Assembly (NCBI GenBank): GCA_009995455.1
Contig: JAACPJ010000001.1
Span: 276,991 to 340,990 of the forward strand
Direction: 5' to 3'
DNA length: 64,000 nucleotides
From: a bacterium
GTDB taxonomy: Bacteria > Patescibacteriota > Gracilibacteria > UBA4473
The position numbers and the translations under genes are program-made. Positions 27,502 to 37,523 of this stretch are shown here, piece after piece. Position 1 is the stretch's first letter. Each line of letters begins with the position of its first letter. Below the pieces are notes generated by a model. That model saw nothing but the letters and a program-made list of their open reading frames with translations. It was not told the origin of the DNA and ran no database searches.

Positions 27502-28668
27502 ATGCAATTTTTACATCATTTACCTTCCTCAAATGTTTCTCCTTCAAATTTTTTGTTTAAATTAGAGCTTGGGGAATTTTCAACACTGCCGGCTCATACA
27601 TCAGAAGAATTACATATGCCCCATTTAAGGACGGCCCCAAATGAAAGTCTAGAGGCGGTGGTTGAGTCTTTACTCGACACGACTAATACGAATGAAAATA
27701 TTAGTAGGAGAATCTTACCACGCCCAGAACTGCCCAACGTAATGCCGGCCTTGCCGACTATGTATACCGCTGAGAATCAAATAGATTATCCCGCTCAAGA
27801 AAAACTCATGCGAGATTTAGTGAAACAAGGCATCAGAGGTTTTGTGATCATGGGAACGACGGGGGAAAGTTCTTTAGTTTCTTTTGAGGAACATGAAGAG
27901 GCCGTTCAAAGAAGTATTGTCACCGCTCGCGTAATTTCATCAGAAATTAACGAACCGATTCGGATTGTTGCCGGCTCTGGAGCAAATGCGACGGCTGAAC
28001 AAAAAAGACTGTCCCACCGAGCCATGAATATGGGGGCCGATGCAACATTATTGTTGCCGCCTTATTATGTGCGTGAACAATCGGACGCCAATATGATTCG
28101 ACATTTTTGGCGCGCCTTAGACGAAGGCCCTGGTATTATTTATCGAGTGACATCTAGAACGGGCCGTGAAATTTCGGAAGAAATTATTGCGCACTTAACC
28201 AAACATCCAAATTTTGTCGGGGTCAAAGAATGTGATGGAAGGGTGATCCAACTACATCAAATGTTTGAGGATACTCAAGAAGGGCATCAAATCTGGTCTG
28301 GTGAAGATGGCGAAGTGGTGCGCGATCGAACACAAGGCGCTATTGGCAGTATTTCAGTGACGGCCAATGTACATCCAGAACTAGTTTTAGCGGCGAATGA
28401 AACTTCCAGCGATAATCGGGTAAATCGCGCGGCTGAGTATTTAGCGGCTGTCACTTTTAAATTTGGTAATCCGAGCACTGTACACGCGATTGCTGAAATG
28501 GTGCGCCAGGCTCATGGAGAAGAGCACATCCGTGGTTTTAGGTTACCGGCTCGCGCGTTAATACAAGCCCAACGAACCTGGACCATTGAAGCCTTAAAAC
28601 GAGTTGGTGTTGTTAATTTAGCTGATTTTGACGATAGCCTTATTCGTAACTTTGACCGAATGCGTTAA
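27502..28668 (+). CDS. dapA: DapA-family lyase (4-hydroxy-tetrahydrodipicolinate synthase-like)
   Basis: A class I aldolase-family TIM barrel. DapA condenses aspartate semialdehyde with pyruvate for lysine and diaminopimelate. Motifs are MGTTGESS (substrate loop, about residue 118), ATLLLPPYYV, PGIIYRVTSRTG with the catalytic Tyr and the substrate Arg (about 212-223), and FVGVKECDG with the Schiff-base Lys (about 240). The classical YNVPSRT is YRVTSRT here. Homology begins near residue 76, so the N-terminal 75 residues are an unusual extension. A start at the internal Met39 (27616) is possible. The family also includes neuraminate and other keto-acid lyases; neighbouring aspartate-pathway genes favour DapA. 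Confidence 0.8.
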   Translation: MQFLHHLPSSNVSPSNFLFKLELGEFSTLPAHTSEELHMPHLRTAPNESLEAVVESLLDTTNTNENISRRILPRPELPNVMPALPTMYTAENQIDYPAQEKLMRDLVKQGIRGFVIMGTTGESSLVSFEEHEEAVQRSIVTARVISSEINEPIRIVAGSGANATAEQKRLSHRAMNMGADATLLLPPYYVREQSDANMIRHFWRALDEGPGIIYRVTSRTGREISEEIIAHLTKHPNFVGVKECDGRVIQLHQMFEDTQEGHQIWSGEDGEVVRDRTQGAIGSISVTANVHPELVLAANETSSDNRVNRAAEYLAAVTFKFGNPSTVHAIAEMVRQAHGEEHIRGFRLPARALIQAQRTWTIEALKRVGVVNLADFDDSLIRNFDRMR

Positions 28669-28690
28669 AGACCTTTTTCAGTTTCAATTA

Positions 28691-28715
28691 AAAAAGGGCC
28701 TTTCGGCCCTTTTTC
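28691..28715. terminator. Bidirectional terminator between dapA-like gene and hom fragment
   Basis: AAAGGGCC-TTTC-GGCCCTTTTT has a strong GC stem, with A and T tracts on both sides. It lies between two convergent stop codons. Confidence 0.88.
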
Positions 28716-28730
28716 CTTAGGCTGACTTTT

Positions 28731-29306
28731 TTAAGCGACTTTCTGTCGAGGAAGCCCTCGTGGAACTAGATTTCGAAATGCTTGTTCGATTGATTTACAG
28801 GTTACGTCCCGACCCGCACCGGGTTTTTTCAAGATCACGGTTTCTGTATCATCCTGAATAATGATCACATTTTGTTCTGATGTTGCAAACTCAGAATCTC
28901 TTGTTACTTGTTCTAGTCCGACTGAAATTTCTTCACTTCCATCAGCATTAACTTTAATGCGAGCAATATGACGCAGTGTGTGGGTTTTAGTAATATTAGC
29001 TTCTACGTATTCACGCATTGGTTGGTTAACATGGTCAGCTATGGCTTGTATATATGCGGTCATCGTGTCTTTACTGTATTTTTCTCCAATAACTTTTGGT
29101 ACAAACGGCATGCCCGCTTTTATATTTTCTGGTAAAGCTTGCAGACCAGCGCTCATAGCCATAATTCGGGCTTTAACCCAAGTATCACTTTCAGATTCAC
29201 CAATATCGGTGTCAGCGTACGGCTCTGTGTTACCGGCTTTCCAGGCAGCGAAAACCAGGTCATGAAGTTCCACTTGTCCTTTTTGGTAAGCTTCTGATTC
29301 TAACAA
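28731..29306 (-). CDS. hom: Homoserine dehydrogenase, C-terminal fragment of a frameshifted gene
   Basis: 191 residues covering the catalytic and C-terminal parts: AAWKAGNTEPYADTDIGESE (compare the family motif A-x-x-GY-x-E-x-DPR-x-D-x-x-G-x-D), WVKARIMAMSAG and the closing KKPGAGRDVTCKSIEQAF. The TTG start at 29306 falls inside the second copy of a 36-bp direct repeat. The first 11 residues (LESEAYQKGQV) repeat the end of the upstream fragment. Removing the 65-bp duplication joins the two fragments in one frame. As annotated it is either a pseudogene part or the product of an assembly error. Independent translation from TTG is unlikely to give an active enzyme. Confidence 0.75.
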   Translation of the reverse strand: MLESEAYQKGQVELHDLVFAAWKAGNTEPYADTDIGESESDTWVKARIMAMSAGLQALPENIKAGMPFVPKVIGEKYSKDTMTAYIQAIADHVNQPMREYVEANITKTHTLRHIARIKVNADGSEEISVGLEQVTRDSEFATSEQNVIIIQDDTETVILKKPGAGRDVTCKSIEQAFRNLVPRGLPRQKVA

Positions 29307-29369
29307 GTAATTTTTTTCTCAGATAACCGGTAATCCACTTGTCCTTTTTGGTAAGCTTCTGATTCTAAC
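29269..29369. repeat. 36-bp direct repeat causing a 65-bp frameshifting duplication
   Basis: Positions 29269-29304 and 29334-29369 are identical over 36 bases, with a 29-base unrelated spacer between them. The period is 65, not a multiple of three, and it splits the homoserine dehydrogenase frame. Confidence 0.92.
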
Positions 29370-30061
29370 CCTTTGCAAATTGCCAAGTTTGTACCAGAAA
29401 CCATTGCATCGACTTGTAATAAACTTTCACGACTTTCAGGGTAACTCGCTAGATGCGCAATCGCATCCATACCCGCTCCAACGGTTGGTAATAATTCAAC
29501 ACGACCGCTTTGTTGGTAAGCATCAAATTCTGCTTTAGTAGCATAACCCAGCACCTTTTTGCTGACGGCAACGACCGCACTTTTAGTATTATTAACCACC
29601 TCATTGTATAGAATTCTAGTCTCTCGTGAATCGGTTAAATCAACATAACCAACGTGAGCTTCTTTAATTGGAACTCCACCCCCCCATTCGTTAGTGGCAT
29701 TAATTTTAAATGTAATTTCTTTACTAATAGCCGTTAGGTCTCCGTTATGTGGGGTTCCTTTTTCAGCTAATAAATTTTTAACGTTAACTCGCGTGTTCTC
29801 ACTCGCTCGTAACACTTCGGCAGAAATACCTTCAAGCGCTACATAATAATGCGTGCTATCAGCAATGGCGATTATTTTTGTAGGATGTTGATGATTGATT
29901 GGATTTTTCCCATTGGCTAAATCAGGATTATTTATATGTTCTCCCTCTGGATAATCGCTTTCTGTTACGCGCTCAATCAATCGGGTGCCGATATTACCTG
30001 ACGCTCCTAAAATAACCATGCCTTGGTAATCAAAGTCTTCTGTTTGTAATCTTTCAGCCAT
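29300..30061 (-). CDS. hom: Homoserine dehydrogenase, N-terminal fragment of a frameshifted gene
   Basis: This enzyme makes homoserine from aspartate semialdehyde for threonine and methionine. The fragment starts with the Rossmann loop MVILGASGNIGTRL and continues with GYVDLTDSRE and VVAVSKKVLG (compare VVTANK). RVELLPTVGAGMDAI (compare EATVGGG) and MVSGTNLAICKGLE (compare the G-T-x-N motif) follow. After LESEAYQKGQV it diverges into DYRLSEKKITC and stops inside the duplication. I chose Met at 30061 because the first 18 residues from 30115 are AT-rich and atypical. It is divergent from the aspartokinase gene, which supports the pathway assignment. Confidence 0.78.
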   Translation of the reverse strand: MAERLQTEDFDYQGMVILGASGNIGTRLIERVTESDYPEGEHINNPDLANGKNPINHQHPTKIIAIADSTHYYVALEGISAEVLRASENTRVNVKNLLAEKGTPHNGDLTAISKEITFKINATNEWGGGVPIKEAHVGYVDLTDSRETRILYNEVVNNTKSAVVAVSKKVLGYATKAEFDAYQQSGRVELLPTVGAGMDAIAHLASYPESRESLLQVDAMVSGTNLAICKGLESEAYQKGQVDYRLSEKKITC

Positions 30062-30123
30062 ATTTAAAAAGTAATAATTTTTTATATAATCTAAATATAA
30101 ATCACGAAATATCAAGCGACGTA

Positions 30124-30151
30124 TTGACTTATGTTGTCAAAGTTTTATAAA
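30124..30151 (+). promoter_or_regulatory. Aspartokinase promoter giving a probably leaderless mRNA
   Basis: TTGACT (30124-30129) and TATAAA (30146-30151) are separated by 16 bases. Transcription would start at about 30158, against an ATG at 30159. Confidence 0.6.
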
Positions 30152-30158
30152 TTGTTTA

Positions 30159-31871
30159 ATGAGTTGTATTGATAGAAGTTTAAGCGGCCTGCAAGCTTTA
30201 GAGTCGGTTGAAAGAGCTGTGATTAAAATCGGTGGTGATAATGCAGGCCGTTTAATTCAAAATGCAAACCAAGCAATTAACCGCTTAAAACGAGGTGTTG
30301 AAAGTATACTAGTGGTTTCAGCGATTCGATCATCAGATGAAAATTATTCAAAATTTTCTCATGAAAGCTTAGCCTCCGATTCGGGAAAAAGCCGTGAAAA
30401 AGGTTTTAATACCACGAGCCATCTACTTGAAATTGCCCAGCGGCTAAATGAGCCATCAATAGACAAAAAATCGATTCATGAAATTATTGATAGAATAGGG
30501 GCGTTTACTCTTGAGGTCATTGAAGATAACGTTGGAAATGTTCACGAAAGCCTCCCTGCAATTAGAGAAATCGTCACAGAAACTATTACCTGGTTAAGAA
30601 CGCAAGTAGACCATTTCGACCCTGAATCTGATAAGATTTTTAAGTTAGGTGAGGATACTTTTATTAAAACAAAAGACGGAAATTATTTCACAGTCACTGG
30701 TTTTGGAGAGATTTTAGCCGAGAAAATTTACAATACATATTTTAAGTCAATCGGGATTAATGTTGGGAGTGTTAAAACCGAAGACTTGCCGAATAGAGCT
30801 TATGATTCATCAGAAGATCCAGAAGCACAATTTGAAGATAGAATTAGTCGAGAAAAGTCGGTTTTGGCTGTTCGAAATCTAGTGAGTAAGCGGGTAAAAA
30901 GTGTTTTAAAAAATTCTGAAAGTCCGAAAGTAGTTATAGTCCCTGGCTATTGTCCGGCGCTAGCTGTGAACCGAGGCTATTCTGAAATGTTAGCCGCGGT
31001 AATTTTGGCGGAGCTAGTAAAAGATAATCGTGATAAAGTTAAAACCGCTTTATTAGTGGAAAAAAAAGTTCGTGGTGTTCTCAGTATTAATCCAGGATTA
31101 CTCGCCAATCCAAAGTTAGCAAAAACAGTAGATGCAATTGGCTGGGATTTAGCTGAAGCCTTGTTTGGAGCGGAATATGGGGCTGATGCCGGGGTCGTGC
31201 AATCTGATTCAATTCCAGAATTAGAACAAGCGGATGCAGATGTGTTTGTATTTGATCCCGAGAATTTAGCGGAAGGCAAAGTCACCCACATTGCGAAGCA
31301 TAATTTTAGACCTGGTGGTGTGGAAATAATTCAACCCCGAGATGGGGCTATTCTAGAATTTAAATACTCGGGTGTTCGGCTTAGAAAAGCGGATCGAGAA
31401 AAATTACAGGGAACTTTTAAAACTTGGGCTGAGACTAAAAACCTGGTTTGGATTGATAATAATTCTTCTGAAAACAGAAGCGTCAGAATTTTAGCTGGAC
31501 CAGCGAGTCAAAAACTTACATCACAAGATATTGAGGAATTACAAGCTTTATTTAAAAGTGAAGATGGTCTGGGTGAAGATCGAATCAGTGTTAATTATAA
31601 TCCAGAGGTGAGTATTATGTTTGGTTTGGGAAATAATATGAGCAAACCAAGTATTTCAAGTCGAGTAAATTTAGCTTTAGACGCGTTATCAGTCAATAGA
31701 CTTGATTTAGGACAAGTCGGTCAACAAGCGCTATGGTATGCCGTCGATAAAAAGAGAGAAGATGAAATCGCTCGCGGTTTATATACATTACTGATCAACA
31801 CGACTGAGGAAGTCTTTTGGCAAAAAGATAGAGAGGAAGGCGGACTCGAAAGTTTACTAGACAAAGCCTAG
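30159..31871 (+). CDS. Aspartate kinase, divergent
   Basis: The first step of the aspartate family, phosphorylating L-aspartate. 570 residues. Motifs are AVIKIGGDNAG (compare KFGGTS), ESILVVSAIRSSDE, a central substrate region with EKSVLAVRNLV, VIVPGYCPALAVNRGYSEMLAA (a degenerate form of the GF-x-G ... GRGGSD region), KVRGVLSINPGLL (compare DVDGVYTADPR) and the C-terminal ACT-like part SVRILAGPASQKLTSQDIEEL. Several canonical residues are replaced (Phe by Ile in KFGG, GRGGSD absent), so activity or substrate may differ. It diverges from homoserine dehydrogenase and is followed by rnhB after 20 bases. The start is supported by the promoter position. Confidence 0.78.
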   Translation: MSCIDRSLSGLQALESVERAVIKIGGDNAGRLIQNANQAINRLKRGVESILVVSAIRSSDENYSKFSHESLASDSGKSREKGFNTTSHLLEIAQRLNEPSIDKKSIHEIIDRIGAFTLEVIEDNVGNVHESLPAIREIVTETITWLRTQVDHFDPESDKIFKLGEDTFIKTKDGNYFTVTGFGEILAEKIYNTYFKSIGINVGSVKTEDLPNRAYDSSEDPEAQFEDRISREKSVLAVRNLVSKRVKSVLKNSESPKVVIVPGYCPALAVNRGYSEMLAAVILAELVKDNRDKVKTALLVEKKVRGVLSINPGLLANPKLAKTVDAIGWDLAEALFGAEYGADAGVVQSDSIPELEQADADVFVFDPENLAEGKVTHIAKHNFRPGGVEIIQPRDGAILEFKYSGVRLRKADREKLQGTFKTWAETKNLVWIDNNSSENRSVRILAGPASQKLTSQDIEELQALFKSEDGLGEDRISVNYNPEVSIMFGLGNNMSKPSISSRVNLALDALSVNRLDLGQVGQQALWYAVDKKREDEIARGLYTLLINTTEEVFWQKDREEGGLESLLDKA

Positions 31872-31891
31872 TTTCTGCTATCATCCACTTA

Positions 31892-32512
31892 ATGATCATA
31901 GGAATAGATGAAGCCGGTCGCGGCGCTTTAGCGGGTCCAGTTGTGGCCGGAGCGGTAGCTTTTAAAGAGAATCTGACCCCAGAAAACTGTGAAGTTTTTG
32001 CCCTTATCAAAGATTCAAAAAAACTAACTGACCCACAACGTCGACAAGCTTACCAGTGGTTAACCGAAAATTCTTTTTGGGGCGCAGCTTTAGTTTCAGC
32101 GGTTCTCATTGATGAAATGGGTATCAAACCGGCGAACGAAATGGCCATGAATCAAGCCGTTGAAAACTTAAGAAATAATCTGCCGAAAAATAAATCTGGT
32201 ATTCCCACGACGCACATACAACTGCAGGTTGATGGACGCGACAAATTTAAATTCCCTTACCCATCCGAAGATATTGTAAAAGGAGATGAGAAAGTGCTTA
32301 AAATTTCCGCCGCCTCGATTATCGCCAAAGTGACTCGTGACGATTATATGATTGAAGCCGCTAAAAAATTCACCGAATTTAGCTTTGAAACCCACAAAGG
32401 TTACGGTGCCGCCGAACATTTAAAACTTTTAAATGAAGGGGTTCACTGTGATGAACACCGCCAAAGCTATGAACCTTTAAAAAAGTGGCTAAACCAAGCA
32501 AAATTGTTTTAG
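31892..32512 (+). CDS. rnhB: Ribonuclease HII
   Basis: RNase HII cuts the RNA strand of RNA-DNA hybrids and removes single ribonucleotides from DNA. The start MIIGIDEAGRGALAGPVVAGA carries the DEAGRG motif with the first two acidic ligands. DSKKLTDPQRRQAY, the catalytic VDGRDKFKFPY and AASIIAKVTRDDYM follow, and then HKGYGAAEH. At 206 residues it has typical length. It probably shares a transcript with the aspartokinase gene. Confidence 0.95.
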   Translation: MIIGIDEAGRGALAGPVVAGAVAFKENLTPENCEVFALIKDSKKLTDPQRRQAYQWLTENSFWGAALVSAVLIDEMGIKPANEMAMNQAVENLRNNLPKNKSGIPTTHIQLQVDGRDKFKFPYPSEDIVKGDEKVLKISAASIIAKVTRDDYMIEAAKKFTEFSFETHKGYGAAEHLKLLNEGVHCDEHRQSYEPLKKWLNQAKLF

Positions 32513-32569
32513 GTACAAATCGGTAAAATCTTTTTAAGGGGAACTGAAGGTGTTCTATACTATTTTTGA

Positions 32570-33193
32570 ATGAAATATTTAATCGCTTTTAGTTTTCTTT
32601 TCTCGGTGGCGTTTGCGCAAAGTTTGCCTCAGCAATATGCCGAGCTTAGTGCCGAGCAAAAACAAAAATATGAAACAGTCGCCTACAAACTTAAACCAAC
32701 GCTTAAACCGTTGGAGGAGTCAATTAGAACGATCGCTAACAACGATAGAATGACTCGTTCAGCGAGACTTCAAAGTCTTAACACGATGGAAGCGCGGCTC
32801 GAAAACTGGGTAGGCGCTTCCGTTTTGAAATACACCATAATGCTCCCCATTAGGTCTACACTTAAAGCGCAGATGGTGAATCTGGCGGAAAAAATGCCAC
32901 TCCGTGTTCCCTACAATGCGAATCAAATTAAAGCCCAATTCAATATATCTGGTGCGCAGCCTTACGCCTATGGAACCGATAATTTAGCTTTGATTCGTGG
33001 TAACACCGAGAAAGGACAATTTGCTAAAGGTGATCGAGTGATCGTTTATTTCAAGCAAGGTGGACCCGTTATTACCGAAATTCAAGAAATTGTGTCAGCA
33101 CCAGGCGATAGGGAAGAAGCTTTTTTGCTCGCCGATATTATCGAAATTGAACGCTTTACAGGTGGGGCGGCCTTATTTATTCCACAGTCTTAA
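32570..33193 (+). CDS. Hypothetical exported protein, 207 aa
   Basis: A signal peptide (MKYLIAFSFLFSVAFAQS) is followed by a helical region (residues 25-105) and a beta-rich C-terminal half (LALIRGNTEKGQFAKGDRVIVYFKQGGPVI, broken here into strands). I do not recognise a family. TATACT at 32552-32557 may be a -10 box, with ATG 13-18 bases on. Ten bases separate it from purT. Confidence 0.6.
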   Translation: MKYLIAFSFLFSVAFAQSLPQQYAELSAEQKQKYETVAYKLKPTLKPLEESIRTIANNDRMTRSARLQSLNTMEARLENWVGASVLKYTIMLPIRSTLKAQMVNLAEKMPLRVPYNANQIKAQFNISGAQPYAYGTDNLALIRGNTEKGQFAKGDRVIVYFKQGGPVITEIQEIVSAPGDREEAFLLADIIEIERFTGGAALFIPQS

Positions 33194-33202
33194 ACAAAAC
33201 TT

Positions 33203-34363
33203 ATGAAAAAAATTTTATTGCTCGGCTCTGGAGAACTGGGAAAAGAATTTGTGATTGCTTGCCAACGTTTGGGGCAATACGTGGTTGCGGTTGATCGTTA
33301 CGCGGGTGCTCCGGCCATGCAAGTGGCGGATGATTTTGAAGTGATTAATATGTTAGACGGAAAGGCCTTAGACGCTATTGTTAAAAAGCACCAACCAGAC
33401 ATTATTGTCCCAGAAATTGAAGCCATTAGAACTGAGCACTTTTATGATTTTGAAGCTCAAGGGATTCAAGTCGTTCCCAGTGCTATGGGGGCTAATTTTA
33501 CGATGAACCGAAAAGCCATTCGTGATTTAGCCGCTCAAGAACTAAATCTTAAAACGGCCGATTATCAATACGCGACTTCTGAGTCTCAGCTGAGAATGGC
33601 CGCCGAATCAATTGGCTTTCCATGTGTGGTAAAACCCCTGATGTCGAGCAGCGGTAAAGGGCAATCGGTTTTAAAAACAGCCGACGACGTAGCGGATGCT
33701 TGGAATTATGCCGTTGAAGGTTCGCGCGGTGATATTGTAGAAGTGATCGTGGAAGCGTTTATTGATTTTCAGTATGAAATTACACTTTTAACCGTTACCC
33801 AAAAAGAAGGCCCAACGCTTTTTTGTGCGCCAATCGGGCATGTGCAAGAGCGAGGGGACTACCGGCAAAGCTGGCAGCCTTGCCCCATGAAACCAGAACT
33901 ACTTCAAAAAGCCCAAACCATGGCCAAAACCGTTACCGAGGCTTTAGGAGGAGCTGGAATTTTTGGCGTAGAATTTTTTATCGGGGAAAATGATGTCTGG
34001 TTTTCAGAGCTTTCGCCTCGGCCGCATGACACCGGCATGGTGACGCTGGCGCAAACACAAAACTTAAACCAATTTGAATTACACGCTCGAGCAATTTTAG
34101 GCTTGCCCATTCCACAAATCGAATTGCTTCATTCAGGGGCCAGTTCAGTTGTACTGGCTGATAAAGAAGGTGAAGCGCCAGTTTTTAAAGGCGTAAAAGC
34201 CGCTTTAACCAACGTTCGGACAAATGTGTTTTTGTTTGGTAAGCCCACCCAAAGACCCTACCGCCGTATGGGCGTGGTAATGGTATATGATGAAGTTGAC
34301 GCCGACATTCAAGCGGTAGTGGCTAAAGCTAAAAATATCGCCGCCGATATAAAAGTGCTTTAA
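33203..34363 (+). CDS. purT: Formate-dependent phosphoribosylglycinamide formyltransferase (PurT)
   Basis: PurT formylates GAR to FGAR with formate and ATP, the folate-independent version of the third step of purine synthesis. ATP-grasp order: N-terminal [30 protein letters not shown], the ATP lobe [50 protein letters not shown], and [26 protein letters not shown] with metal ligands. At 386 residues it has normal length. It ends in TAATG, overlapping the next start. GuaA at 57.9 kb is a later purine step. Confidence 0.96.
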   Translation: MKKILLLGSGELGKEFVIACQRLGQYVVAVDRYAGAPAMQVADDFEVINMLDGKALDAIVKKHQPDIIVPEIEAIRTEHFYDFEAQGIQVVPSAMGANFTMNRKAIRDLAAQELNLKTADYQYATSESQLRMAAESIGFPCVVKPLMSSSGKGQSVLKTADDVADAWNYAVEGSRGDIVEVIVEAFIDFQYEITLLTVTQKEGPTLFCAPIGHVQERGDYRQSWQPCPMKPELLQKAQTMAKTVTEALGGAGIFGVEFFIGENDVWFSELSPRPHDTGMVTLAQTQNLNQFELHARAILGLPIPQIELLHSGASSVVLADKEGEAPVFKGVKAALTNVRTNVFLFGKPTQRPYRRMGVVMVYDEVDADIQAVVAKAKNIAADIKVL

Positions 34364-35103
34364 TGAAAAAACCTATAAAGAAATATTTGTTATTCGGTGG
34401 AATTCCGTTCTTAATTGTATTAGGGCTACTTCTGAACTTTAAACAACCACTCATGGTGGCTGACTGGGATGATGATGTGCGAGTTCTAGCCCAAACAGAA
34501 ATTTCAGCTGATGAATCCGAAATTCGCTTCAAAGGGATTCGAGATTGGACTTACGCCAAAGACTTAGTTTTAACCGAAGACTATTTTGCTCAAACCTACC
34601 AACTAAAGGATTTAGAAAAAGTTTGGTTCTATTTACAGCCGCTCGATAAATCGGGTTTAGTTGCGCATACGTTTGTGGTGTTTGAGTTTGATGAAAAATA
34701 TGGAGATAAAAAAAATATTGGGGTTTCGGTTGAAACTCGCCGCCGCCAAGGCCAAGAGTATTCACTTTTAAAAGGCGCCCTTAAAGGATTCATGCTGGTG
34801 CACACTTGGGCTACTGAGGCCGACTTAACTTCTCGCAGAACTGATTACTACGATTATAAGCTTTTTAAGCACGAACTAGTTTTATCTGAGGCCGATAAAA
34901 AAGGTTTGCTCAAAGCCTTCGCCCGGGAAACCGACAAGCTACATTCAAATCCTCAGTTTTATAATACGGTTACCAATAATTGCACGAATGCGCTGGCCTA
35001 TTATGCCAACCAAATTAATCCGGGCAGTATTCCTTGGCATTACTCATTTGTTTTTACAGGCAAAAGCGTCGAGTATTTGAAGTCTTTGGGGTATATAAAA
35101 TAG
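34363..35103 (+). CDS. DUF4105 (Lnb N-terminal-like) membrane-anchored protein
   Basis: 246 residues. One N-terminal membrane helix (YLLFGGIPFLIVLGLLLNF, about 8-28) leads to an extracytoplasmic domain with VAHTFVVFEF and YNTVTNNCTNALAYYANQ. These match the Cys/His-containing DUF4105 domain. In Lnb of some Gram-positive bacteria this domain transfers an acyl chain in lipoprotein lysoform synthesis; in others it is uncharacterised. The start overlaps the purT stop by one base, so the two are translationally linked. Function beyond the domain is not supported. Confidence 0.7.
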   Translation: MKKPIKKYLLFGGIPFLIVLGLLLNFKQPLMVADWDDDVRVLAQTEISADESEIRFKGIRDWTYAKDLVLTEDYFAQTYQLKDLEKVWFYLQPLDKSGLVAHTFVVFEFDEKYGDKKNIGVSVETRRRQGQEYSLLKGALKGFMLVHTWATEADLTSRRTDYYDYKLFKHELVLSEADKKGLLKAFARETDKLHSNPQFYNTVTNNCTNALAYYANQINPGSIPWHYSFVFTGKSVEYLKSLGYIK

Positions 35104-35130
35104 ATTTAATAAAATTCCCCCAAAAAAGTT

Positions 35131-35159
35131 TTGACACGGCGGCAACTTGTTCCTATATT
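35131..35159 (+). promoter_or_regulatory. rRNA promoter
   Basis: A perfect -35 TTGACA (35131-35136), a 17-base spacer and TATATT (35154-35159) lie about 460 bases upstream of 16S. It is one of the best consensus matches in the window. Confidence 0.85.
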
Positions 35160-35340
35160 CCGTCGGCACTTGGCGCAGGTAACTGTTCCCCAAATGTACA
35201 CTAACTGGCACTCATTCAAATATGGTAGTGCAAAGCGTGGGGGAAAGAACTCTTCTTTCTCATTTAACCAAAAGTTTCCGAGACAAATATCTAATTGCCT
35301 CGAAATTTGATTGCGAGATTAAACCATCGCAAATTCGTTA

Positions 35341-35364
35341 AGTTCTTTTTCATTTCGGACGCAA
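35341..35364 (+). ncRNA. 5' arm of the 16S precursor processing stem
   Basis: This segment pairs with 37295-37318: 17 consecutive bases (35348-35364 with 37295-37311) and 22 of 24 overall. RNase III-type stems that bracket 16S rRNA look like this. Confidence 0.8.
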
Positions 35365-35366
35365 CT

Positions 35367-35393
35367 CTAACAGATCCCTAGCCGGGCTGTTAG
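35367..35393 (+). ncRNA. Leader hairpin
   Basis: CTAACAG (35367-35373) pairs with CTGTTAG (35387-35393) around a 13-base loop, just after the 5' processing arm. It may be a leader structure or attenuator. Confidence 0.45.
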
Positions 35394-35441
35394 AAGCAAC
35401 AAAAAATCAACGTTTATTCATTTGAATTTAAAAGTTTGTAA

Positions 35442-35454
35442 GTTCTTTAAAAAC
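35442..35454 (+). promoter_or_regulatory. boxA-like antitermination site
   Basis: GTTCTTTAAAAAC resembles the bacterial boxA consensus TGYTCTTTAAMA bound by NusB/S10 in rRNA leaders. It is also part of a small palindrome (GTAAGT/ACTTAC). The position in the 16S leader supports it. Confidence 0.5.
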
Positions 35455-35623
35455 TTACATTTCGAGTAATAATGTAACATTTAATGTCACGTTTAACTTG
35501 ATGCCAATATCAGTGTTCGTTTAGTACACGAACGCTCTTCTTTATGAAGTTATTGATCCCAACATATTTTTAGAACCCTCGGGTACGCTCGCAGATCTAA
35601 CAACTATTTTGGTTTTACTATTC

Positions 35624-37110
<1,487 letters not shown>

Positions 37111-37218
37111 TCCAGAGGATAGTAGCTACTGAGTAGTAATCTTACGATTGTAAGAATGCTCTAAGAAGTTGATAAAGTTTTACGTAATTTCTTTATTCAA
37201 CCTAATATGCTGCGGTCG

Positions 37219-37293
37219 GTCTGGCTTATTTTCTCACTAATCTGTTTATACTCTACGAGTCACTAAACTAACTGGTGAGAAGATTAGCCAGAC
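37219..37293 (+). ncRNA. Hairpin in 16S 3' trailer
   Basis: GTCTGGCTTATTTTCTCAC at 37219-37237 pairs with 37275-37293 (17 of 19 Watson-Crick plus one G-U). It lies inside the precursor, immediately before the 3' processing arm. Confidence 0.6.
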
Positions 37294-37294
37294 A

Positions 37295-37318
37295 TTGCGT
37301 CCGAAATGAAAGAGAATT
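37295..37318 (+). ncRNA. 3' arm of the 16S precursor processing stem
   Basis: Complementary to 35341-35364, with a 17-base uninterrupted core TTGCGTCCGAAATGAAA. Together the two arms bracket the 16S gene as a precursor stalk. Confidence 0.8.
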
Positions 37319-37334
37319 TTCTCAATCAAACAAA

Positions 37335-37356
37335 AGAGAGCGAGCTCTCTTTTTTT
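37335..37356 (+). terminator. Rho-independent terminator of the 16S transcript
   Basis: AGAGAG-CGAG-CTCTCT followed by seven T, 17 bases after the processing stem. Confidence 0.8.
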
Positions 37357-37373
37357 GTTGTAGAAAATAATTT

Positions 37374-37400
37374 GCCCATTTCTCCGAAGGAGAAATGGGC
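37374..37400 (+). other. Perfect 12-bp hairpin without T tract
   Basis: GCCCATTTCTCC-GAA-GGAGAAATGGGC is a perfect stem with a three-base loop. It sits between two terminators. It may be a back-up terminator or a small repeat. Confidence 0.55.
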
Positions 37401-37430
37401 AAGAATCTCTCAATCATTAAATTATTACTA

Positions 37431-37449
37431 ACCGCATCTGCGGTTTTTT
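37431..37449 (+). terminator. Second terminator downstream of 16S
   Basis: ACCGCA-TC-TGCGGT followed by TTTTT. Confidence 0.6.
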
Positions 37450-37523
37450 GTCGTGTCTGAAATATTAACTTTAAATCAAGCATGCTATTTGATCTTTTGA
37501 TTTTTAAAAGTTATAAATAGTTT

